Shown here piece by piece: positions 1 through 8,007 of a DNA stretch of 9,946 bases. Each line of letters begins with the position of its first letter. The stretch's first letter is position 1. A program made the translations under genes and the position numbers. The stretch is from NCBI GenBank assembly GCA_020441605.1, contig JAGRLX010000100.1, forward strand, positions 1 through 9,946. The letters run 5' to 3'. The notes beneath the pieces were generated by a model that worked only from the letters and a program-made list of their open reading frames with translations, did no database searches and was not told where the DNA came from. This stretch comes from Alphaproteobacteria bacterium (GTDB taxonomy: Bacteria > Pseudomonadota > Alphaproteobacteria > Rhizobiales > Aestuariivirgaceae).

Positions 1-2955
<2,955 letters not shown>

Positions 2956-3087
2956 GATGCCACCTTATAACGGAGACTCGTGCGGCTGCGCGAGTGGCTT
3001 CGAGTCCCACGCCTTGTCCATCCCGAAATCAGATGGCGGCGCGGCCGGAGCCACCACGGCACCCCCGGCCCCCGCGCCTTGCACTGC

Positions 3088-3573
3088 TCAGAGCGGCCCG
3101 TCGAAGATCGGCAGGAGGGAGGCCTTGAAGGTAACGTTGCAGCCAGCGATCCCGGCATTCTTCAGCGTGCCTCCGATGCCGATGTTGATTGTCGAGCTGG
3201 TGATCGTTGCCGGCGTGATGTTGAGTGGCTGGCTGGCCACATTGGTCTGGAACGCACGGGCATAGGCTGCACCGGAAATGCTCACACCACCGCTGCGCAA
3301 GGTCTTGTCCGCATCGGCCGGCAAGCTGCTGATGAGATAGGCTCCGTGCTCGCCAAGGACAACCATGGTCTCGCTTACCGAAGATCCCAGGTTGGGCCGG
3401 TACTCGACGATATAGCTTTCACCGATGTCATACTCCGCCATGCATGCGCTGGTCGCGGTCCGGTTGGTGACCACGGCGACACCCCGCCACAGGCTCGCCG
3501 CCTGAGCCATCCCGGCCCCGGCGCAAATCACGACCGTGGCTGCCGTCAAAATCGATGTGGTCCTGACTTTCAT
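3088..3573 (-). CDS. Secreted or periplasmic protein of unknown function (161 aa)
   Basis: I do not recognise this family. The first 25 residues look like a Sec signal peptide: MKVR n-region, a hydrophobic stretch at about 8-21, and a likely signal peptidase I site after AQA (Ala25, before ASLW). The mature part is about 136 residues, rich in Thr, Ser, Ile, Val and Gly, with alternating hydrophobic runs (for example TITSSTINIGIGG, 123-135) that suggest a beta-sandwich. It has two cysteines, Cys44 near the start and Cys145 near the end, which could form one disulfide after export. There is no lipobox, no transmembrane segment after the signal peptide and no catalytic motif I can name. The ATG at 3573 has AGGA upstream at usable spacing, and a sigma70-like promoter lies 35-63 bases upstream, so it is probably transcribed on its own. 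It sits between bamD and recN, which are often adjacent, so it looks like an insertion of an accessory gene. That it is a real gene is likely; its function is open. Confidence 0.75.
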   Translation of the reverse strand: MKVRTTSILTAATVVICAGAGMAQAASLWRGVAVVTNRTATSACMAEYDIGESYIVEYRPNLGSSVSETMVVLGEHGAYLISSLPADADKTLRSGGVSISGAAYARAFQTNVASQPLNITPATITSSTINIGIGGTLKNAGIAGCNVTFKASLLPIFDGPL

Positions 3574-3607
3574 GATGGCTGTTCCTATTCCCTGCCCCAG
3601 TTTGTTA

Positions 3608-3636
3608 ATGCTAGACTAAGGTCAAGATCGAGTCAA
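3608..3636 (-). promoter_or_regulatory. Predicted sigma70-type promoter of the 161-aa secreted protein, with a GANTC over the -35 box
   Basis: Reading the minus strand, TTGACT (3636-3631) and TAGCAT (3613-3608) are separated by exactly 17 bases. The -35 box matches 5 of 6 consensus bases and the -10 box 4 of 6. Transcription would start near 3600, giving a leader of roughly 27 bases before the ATG at 3573. A GANTC motif (GACTC on the coding strand, 3634-3630) overlaps the -35 box, so methylation by a CcrM-type enzyme could affect this promoter. The prediction is by eye; spacing and the location just before an isolated gene are the main support. Confidence 0.5.
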
Positions 3637-3690
3637 AGCGGCAGCCATGCAGCAAGCCCAACCTGCCGGATCGGGCTCATGTGGATGACC

Positions 3691-4599
3691 CTAAAGAGGA
3701 TTGAGCGAGCGGAACGCCTTGCTGATCCAGCTTTCCTGATTTTCGACCGGAGCCTCGCCGCCCGACGACACCAGTTGATAGGCGTCCTTGTACCAATCTG
3801 AATTGGGATAATTGTGTCCCAGCACCGCCGCGGCAGTCTGCGCCTCCGAGACAACGCCCAAGGCCAGATACCCCTCCGACAGCCGGTAAAGCGCCTCCGG
3901 CGTCTGCGATGTATTCTGATAGTCGGTGATCACCCGCTTGAACCGGTTGATCCCCGCCAGATAAGACCCCTGGCGATAGTAGTAGCGGCCGATCTCCATC
4001 TCCTTGCCGGCGAGATGGTCGCGGGCGATCAGCACCTTCTTGCTGGCGTCCTGGGCATAGGCCGTGTCCGGGAACCGCCGCTCGATTTCTTCCAGCGCCT
4101 CAAGTGCCTGGCGTGTGGCGGTCTGGTCGCGTTTGACATCGCTGATCCGTTCGAAATTCGAAAGGGCAATCAGGTAATGGGCGTAGGCCGCATCCCTGTG
4201 GCCAGGATGCAGCGTGATGAACCGGTTCGAGGCGATGATCGCGTCGTCGTAATTGCCCAGCCGATAGGCGGCATAGGCCTGCATGACGATCGCCTTGGTG
4301 GCATAGCTGGAATAGGGATATTGCCGCTCAACTTCGGAGAACGACTTGGTCGCCGACTTGTACTGGCCATCCTTCAGGCGCCCGAGGCCGGTGTTGTAGA
4401 GCTTCGCCACCTCCTCGCCGTCGGAAGCCGTGGCGAGATCCGGCGACAGGCCGGTGCCAACGCCGGTCGAAGCCGCCTGACTCGAAGAATCATCGCCCCA
4501 GATGCCGTCCAGAATCGAAGTCGAACAGCCGGTCAGCACCACCAGGGCGCAAGCCACCAAGGCGTTCCGCGCCGCTACCGCCCACATGGGACTAACCAT
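3691..4599 (-). CDS. bamD: Outer membrane assembly lipoprotein BamD (ComL/YfiO family)
   Basis: BamD is the essential TPR lipoprotein of the BAM complex, which inserts beta-barrel proteins into the outer membrane from the periplasmic side. From the ATG at 4599 the product is 302 aa with a lipoprotein signal ending in LTGC; Cys25 would be lipidated. A Ser/Asp-rich spacer (about 26-62) leads into five TPR-like helical repeats over about residues 66-270, with typical motifs such as YNTGLGRLKDGQY, AYAAYRLGNYDDAI, RYYYRQGSYLAGINRF and YRLSEGYLALG. The start is uncertain. A GTG at 4626 would lengthen the signal peptide to 33 residues, unusual for a lipoprotein, and an ATG at 4587 would shorten it to 20; none has a convincing Shine-Dalgarno. 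The gene is separated from ftsZ by a terminator, so it needs its own promoter, which I could not place. lpxC, the usual upstream neighbour, is missing. Confidence 0.95.
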   Translation of the reverse strand: MVSPMWAVAARNALVACALVVLTGCSTSILDGIWGDDSSSQAASTGVGTGLSPDLATASDGEEVAKLYNTGLGRLKDGQYKSATKSFSEVERQYPYSSYATKAIVMQAYAAYRLGNYDDAIIASNRFITLHPGHRDAAYAHYLIALSNFERISDVKRDQTATRQALEALEEIERRFPDTAYAQDASKKVLIARDHLAGKEMEIGRYYYRQGSYLAGINRFKRVITDYQNTSQTPEALYRLSEGYLALGVVSEAQTAAAVLGHNYPNSDWYKDAYQLVSSGGEAPVENQESWISKAFRSLNPL

Positions 4600-4674
4600 C
4601 AATCGCTTTACGGCAAGCAAATACACGTCACACGAATCCCAAACCTACTGGCGCTTGTAACCCATCGGCCACCA

Positions 4675-4704
4675 CGTGGATAACACTTTCGGCATCGATC
4701 CACT
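4675..4704. promoter_or_regulatory. Possible pair of DnaA-box-like sites upstream of bamD
   Basis: On the minus strand 4683-4675 reads TTATCCACG, an 8 of 9 match to the DnaA consensus TTATCCACA. On the plus strand 4696-4704 reads CGATCCACT, which resembles the Caulobacter strong box TGATCCACA at 7 of 9 positions. The two sites are on opposite strands and their shared cores form the inverted repeat GTGGAT / ATCCAC (4676-4681 and 4698-4703). The region also holds a GANTC (4634-4638) just before bamD. A single near-match can occur by chance, so this is only a candidate for DnaA-linked control of bamD. Confidence 0.25.
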
Positions 4705-4810
4705 GGCATCGCTCCTGGCCGGATATGTTGCTACAGTGGCGCAGCACCGATTGCTTTCGCGCCATGGTGATGGCCCACAACTCCACCTCGTTTGCAGGTG
4801 TTTAGAAGCA

Positions 4811-4839
4811 CGAAACCCGGCGGAAGTGTGACCGCCGGG
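4811..4839 (-). terminator. Intrinsic terminator after ftsZ
   Basis: A perfect 8-bp stem, CCCGGCGG (4816-4823) paired with CCGCCGGG (4832-4839), encloses the 8-base loop 4824-4831. On the minus strand the stem is followed by TTTCGTGCTT, a short and interrupted T-tract. The hairpin begins 27 bases after the ftsZ stop codon. It should end most ftsZ transcripts before bamD. The stem is strong but the T-run is modest, so some read-through is plausible. Confidence 0.7.
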
Positions 4840-4865
4840 CTTGCGCGGGAGAACCACTCCCCAGA

Positions 4866-6419
4866 TCAGTTTGCCTGCCGGCGCAGGAAGGCCGGAATCT
4901 CGAGCTGGTCGTCATCGAATTCGGGCTCGGCACGCGCCGGGGCGGCCGGAGCCTGTGCTCTCTGCGCAGGCGGTGTCGCGCTGCGCGCCTGTCCCTGGCC
5001 CCCGATCGACGGCTCGCGCTGCTGCGTCACGGCGGCTTCGCCATCTTCCTTGCGGCCCAGGCCAACGCTGGCAAGGCGTTCGAAGAGACCCTTCTTCTTG
5101 CGGTTGGCGTGGTCGGCAATATGTTCGATGCGCTGTTGCTGGGCCGCCATCTGCTGTTTGGCGATCGGCGGAAATTCATCGATCGAAGGAATGCGGGCCG
5201 GCCGCGGCTGCGGCTTCTCGGGCGTTTGCATGACCGGCTGTTCTTCGTCCACGGCGACTTCGGTCTCGAACTGCTCGACGGGCGGTTGCGGGGCCGGCTG
5301 AGGTGCAACGCGGGCAGCCATCGGCGCAGGCTGGATCGGCTTCTTGAGCGGCGTGTTCTGCTTGCCGGTAAAGCCGAACACGGCGCGCGCCGGTTGCTCC
5401 ATCGGAGCCTCCGCCTTGGCTGCCTCCTCCTCACCCTTTCCCTCGCCAAGTGCCTCGGCAGCGAGGCCAGTGGCAACGACCGATACCCGCATGGTGCCTT
5501 CCAGCGATTCATCGAAGGTCGCGCCGAGAATGATATTGGCTTCGGGATCGACCTCTTCCCGGATCCGTGTCGCCGCCTCGTCCACCTCATACAGCGTGAG
5601 GTCGGGTCCGCCCGTGATCGAGATCAGCAGGCCGCGGGCGCCGCGCATCGACACATCGTCAAGCAGCGGGTTGGAAATGGCGGCTTCGGCGGCCTCGATG
5701 GCCCGCTTATCGCCGGTCGCTTCACCGGTGCCCATCATGGCCCGGCCCATTTCGCTCATGATGGCGCGGACGTCGGCGAAGTCGAGATTGATCAGGCCAT
5801 CCTTGGTCATCAGCTCGGTGATCGAGGCGACGCCCGAATAGAGCACCTGGTCAGCCATGGCGAAAGCCGCCGCGAAGGTCGTCTTCTCATTGGCCACCCG
5901 GAACAGGTTCTGGTTTGGAATGACGATCAGCGTATCGACATGCTTGGCCAGCTGCTCGATACCGCGCTCGGCCGTCTGCTGACGCCGAACGCCCTCGAAG
6001 TGGAACGGCTTGGTGACCACGCCGACGGTGAGGATCCCCTGCTCCTTGGCGGCCCTGGCGATGACGGGCGCTGCACCGGTGCCCGTACCACCACCCATGC
6101 CGGCGGTGATGAAGGCCATGTGCGAGCCCGCGAGATGGTCGAGGATTTCGGGCAGCGCCTCCTCGGCGGCGGCCGCGCCGATCTGCGGCTGAGAGCCGGC
6201 GCCAAGGCCCTGGGTAAGAGCGGTTCCCATCTGGACGCGGCGCTGGGCCGCGTTCTGCATAAGCGCCTGGGCGTCGGTGTTCGCCACGACGAACTCGACA
6301 CCGTCAAGCCGGCTTTCAATCATGTTGTTCACGGCGTTGCCGCCAGCACCTCCGACACCGAACACGGTGATGCGGGGTTTGAGGTCTTGCAGGTCAGGAA
6401 CAGTGAGCTTGATGGTCAT
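4866..6419 (-). CDS. ftsZ: Cell division GTPase FtsZ
   Basis: FtsZ is the tubulin-like GTPase that polymerises at mid-cell and organises the divisome. From the ATG at 6419 the protein is 517 aa, longer than the ~383 aa of E. coli because of an extended linker, as is usual in alphaproteobacteria. The globular part (1 to about 320) has [13 protein letters not shown] (21-33), the tubulin signature GGGTGTG (109-115) and the T7 synergy loop NLDFADV (211-217) with Asp213 and Asp216. The linker (about 321-500) is rich in Pro, Ala, Gln and Glu. The C-terminal peptide [14 protein letters not shown] (502-515) should bind FtsA, FtsZ-associated proteins and ZapA-type partners. The start is chosen because [17 protein letters not shown] matches family N termini; an in-frame TTG at 6467 would add 16 residues and lacks support. 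Terminators on both sides and cell-cycle-type motifs upstream suggest separate control. Confidence 0.98.
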   Translation of the reverse strand: MTIKLTVPDLQDLKPRITVFGVGGAGGNAVNNMIESRLDGVEFVVANTDAQALMQNAAQRRVQMGTALTQGLGAGSQPQIGAAAAEEALPEILDHLAGSHMAFITAGMGGGTGTGAAPVIARAAKEQGILTVGVVTKPFHFEGVRRQQTAERGIEQLAKHVDTLIVIPNQNLFRVANEKTTFAAAFAMADQVLYSGVASITELMTKDGLINLDFADVRAIMSEMGRAMMGTGEATGDKRAIEAAEAAISNPLLDDVSMRGARGLLISITGGPDLTLYEVDEAATRIREEVDPEANIILGATFDESLEGTMRVSVVATGLAAEALGEGKGEEEAAKAEAPMEQPARAVFGFTGKQNTPLKKPIQPAPMAARVAPQPAPQPPVEQFETEVAVDEEQPVMQTPEKPQPRPARIPSIDEFPPIAKQQMAAQQQRIEHIADHANRKKKGLFERLASVGLGRKEDGEAAVTQQREPSIGGQGQARSATPPAQRAQAPAAPARAEPEFDDDQLEIPAFLRRQAN

Positions 6420-6454
6420 GATTGGCGCCCGGAAATTGATTTGCCGCCAGACAT
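6416..6454 (-). other. Possible 12-codon leader ORF overlapping the ftsZ start
   Basis: On the minus strand an ATG at 6454 opens a frame encoding [12 protein letters not shown]. Its stop TGA (6418-6416) overlaps the ftsZ ATG (6419-6417) as ATGA, the same coupling arrangement used between murB/ddl and ddl/ftsQ in this window. A purine-rich stretch (AGTAAGAAAG) precedes the leader ATG, but it is too close to be a standard Shine-Dalgarno. The ftsZ ATG itself has no clear Shine-Dalgarno. A short ORF of this size could be chance. Confidence 0.3.
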
Positions 6455-6470
6455 CTTTCTTACTCAATCG

Positions 6471-6499
6471 ATAACAAATGGTTAACGCCCGCTAACCAA
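6471..6499 (-). promoter_or_regulatory. CtrA-like box within a possible ftsZ promoter
   Basis: The minus strand reads GGTTAGCGGGCGTTAACCAT over 6497-6478. TTAACCAT is a full CtrA-type half-site. The partner half is TTAG, one base off TTAA, and is 6 rather than 7 bases away, so the full TTAA-N7-TTAA consensus is not met. The element is also a dyad, GGTTA-N8-TAACC. It lies between a weak -35-like TTGGTT (6499-6494) and a -10-like TGTTAT (6476-6471) separated by 17 bases, which would start transcription near 6464 and exclude the TTG at 6467 as a start codon. The promoter hexamers are poor; the half-site is the stronger part. Confidence 0.35.
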
Positions 6500-6522
6500 A
6501 TCCGGAAAATGCCCCTCGAATT

Positions 6523-6537
6523 GAATCGATTCGAGTC
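6523..6537. promoter_or_regulatory. Three head-to-tail GANTC (CcrM methylation) motifs upstream of ftsZ
   Basis: GAATC (6523-6527), GATTC (6528-6532) and GAGTC (6533-6537) follow each other with no gap; the coding strand reads GACTCGAATCGATTC. A 7-bp dyad, CTCGAAT (6515-6521) and ATTCGAG (6529-6535), overlaps the cluster. GANTC is methylated by CcrM in alphaproteobacteria, and GcrA reads the methylation state at promoters; in Caulobacter ftsZ transcription depends on CcrM. The cluster is about 105 bases upstream of the ftsZ ATG and downstream of the ftsA terminator, where an ftsZ promoter is expected. The motifs are seen directly; their role is inferred. Confidence 0.6.
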
Positions 6538-6579
6538 TTGTCGGTAACCGCTGGTTCATGTCTGACGCTGCAAAACCTT

Positions 6580-6621
6580 CCAGACAAAGGAAAACGGCGG
6601 GCCATGGGCGCCGCCGTTTTC
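6580..6621 (-). terminator. Strong intrinsic terminator after ftsA
   Basis: A perfect 11-bp stem, GAAAACGGCGG (6590-6600) paired with CCGCCGTTTTC (6611-6621), encloses a 10-base loop. On the minus strand the 3' arm carries TTTT and is followed by CTTTG, and the A-tract on the other arm would make it work in either direction. It begins 36 bases after the ftsA stop. It should end the murB-ddl-ftsQ-ftsA transcript and leave ftsZ to its own promoter. Confidence 0.8.
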
Positions 6622-6656
6622 TCGCGCGCCTTTTCAGGCCCGCCGCAACGTCATGC

Positions 6657-7982
6657 TCAAAGACTCTCGGCGATCCAGCGGCCGACCCGGCGCACATAGC
6701 CCTGCTGCGCCCGATCGATTTCCTGGGCCTTGGCCTCGGGCAGCGCATAATGCCTGTCCGGCCGCAGCGCATGGTTTAATAGTCCGGCGCAAACGGCAAA
6801 TCCCGGCGAGTGAACCGACTCCGCCATGCCCTGGACATGGGCCGGCACACCGAGACGCACCTGCCGGTCGAGCCACTGTCCTGCGACCTCGCGGGCCCCA
6901 TTCAACTGGCTTGCGCCACCGCACAGTACCAGGCGCCGGCCTGCAAGATGGGCCACGCCGCTGGTCTCCAGCTTGTCGCGCAGCATTTCGAAAATCTCCT
7001 CGAGCCGCGGACGGATGATGCCGGTCAGCATCGACTTCGGCACCTTCTGGACCGTATCGACGCCGCGCTCGCCGAGCAGCGGCACGGAGATCATCTCGCG
7101 CTCGTCGGTCTGGGCGGCCAGAGCCGAGCCCCACAGGGTCTTCATCCTTTCGGCATGGGCAATGGTGGTCGACAGGCCGCGAGCGATATCGTTGGTGATG
7201 TGCATGCCCCCCAGGGGAATGACATCGGCGCAGACCAGATGGCCCTCGTGGAAGATGGCGAAGCTCGTGGTGGCGCCGCCCATGTCCACCAGCGTGACGC
7301 CAAGCGACATTTCGTCCTCGGCAAGCACGGACTTCGCCGCCGCATAGGGTGCCATGACGAAGCCTGCGATGCCGAGATGGGCGCGCTCGACAGCGAGCGT
7401 CAGATTCTTCAGATGGGCAGGCTCAACCGTGACCACGCCCAGGTCGAGGCTGAGGCTGTCGCTATACATGCCCAGCGGCATTTGCACGCCCTTCGCTTCG
7501 CCCAGGTGGTACTGGATCGGTGACAGATGCAGCACCGTCCGGCGACCAGGGCTGACTTGTGCCAGAGTTGCATCGAGGATCCTGTCCAGGTCACGCGGAC
7601 TGACCTGGCCGGTCTGCGTTGGCTCGGTAGCCGTATAGACCCGTGACTGGGGTCGACCGCCGGAGACATTCACATAAACTTCGGTAATGGTGCGCTGAGC
7701 CATCCGCTCGGCCGCATCGACTGCCAGCCGAATGGCCCGCTCGGCCTCATCCACGTTGATGATCGACCCCGAACGCACGCCGCGCGACAGCTGATGGCCG
7801 ATACCGAGAATGCGTAGTCCGCTACGCTCCTCTCCGTCGGCCGGGCGATGCTTCTGCGGAACGGCCTCCGCGATCAGGCAACTGATCTTCGTCGATCCGA
7901 TGTCGAGCGCCGCAACGATTCCCCCCTTGAGAGCCGCCGGCCCACGCGAACCCGGCTTGCCGGGCAACTGAACAACCGTCAT
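6657..7982 (-). CDS. ftsA: Cell division protein FtsA (actin-like membrane anchor of FtsZ)
   Basis: FtsA is an actin-fold ATPase that tethers FtsZ filaments to the inner membrane and recruits later divisome proteins. The 441-aa product has the family's usual size. Visible motifs: phosphate-1 ALDIGSTK (25-32), the SHS2/1C subdomain (about 95-175), phosphate-2 LVDMGGATTS (231-240), the connect and adenosine region LCGGASQLNG (353-362), and a C-terminal amphipathic helix GYVRRVGRWIAESL (428-441) that inserts into the membrane. The N-terminal 20 residues are a Pro/Gly-rich extension before the first strand. The ATG at 7982 lies 25 bases after ftsQ with a weak GGGG-type Shine-Dalgarno. It shares a transcript with ftsQ and upstream genes, and a terminator follows. 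All nucleotide-binding motifs look intact. Confidence 0.97.
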   Translation of the reverse strand: MTVVQLPGKPGSRGPAALKGGIVAALDIGSTKISCLIAEAVPQKHRPADGEERSGLRILGIGHQLSRGVRSGSIINVDEAERAIRLAVDAAERMAQRTITEVYVNVSGGRPQSRVYTATEPTQTGQVSPRDLDRILDATLAQVSPGRRTVLHLSPIQYHLGEAKGVQMPLGMYSDSLSLDLGVVTVEPAHLKNLTLAVERAHLGIAGFVMAPYAAAKSVLAEDEMSLGVTLVDMGGATTSFAIFHEGHLVCADVIPLGGMHITNDIARGLSTTIAHAERMKTLWGSALAAQTDEREMISVPLLGERGVDTVQKVPKSMLTGIIRPRLEEIFEMLRDKLETSGVAHLAGRRLVLCGGASQLNGAREVAGQWLDRQVRLGVPAHVQGMAESVHSPGFAVCAGLLNHALRPDRHYALPEAKAQEIDRAQQGYVRRVGRWIAESL

Positions 7983-8007
7983 CTACGCAACCCCACACAC
8001 CCCTGGC

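Noticed and set aside
3033..3066. GC-rich inverted repeat GGCCGG/CCGGCC before recN as a terminator
   Set aside because: Six-base stem with a 16-base loop and no following T-run; likely just high-GC sequence.
2956..3087. LexA (SOS) box upstream of recN
   Set aside because: No GTTC-N7-GTTC or GAAC-N7-GAAC pattern is present in the spacer; TATAAG near 2963-2968 overlaps the ribosome site and has no -35 partner.
3642..3676. Hairpin after bamD (AGCCC/GGGCT) as a terminator
   Set aside because: The stem is only 5 bp with a large, interrupted loop and no T-tract follows it on the minus strand.
3814..4683. Plus-strand open frame of 289 codons opposite bamD
   Set aside because: Antisense to an intact BamD with clear lipobox and TPR motifs; no ribosome site or recognisable product.
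6420..6467. In-frame TTG at 6467 as the ftsZ start (16 extra residues)
   Set aside because: The family N terminus begins at MTIKLTVPD, encoded at 6419; the extension has no Shine-Dalgarno and could lie upstream of the transcription start.
5109..6485. Long plus-strand open frame (458 codons) opposite ftsZ
   Set aside because: It mirrors the codon pattern of ftsZ on the other strand, as is common in high-GC genes. The translation has no recognisable domain, and FtsZ is unmistakable.
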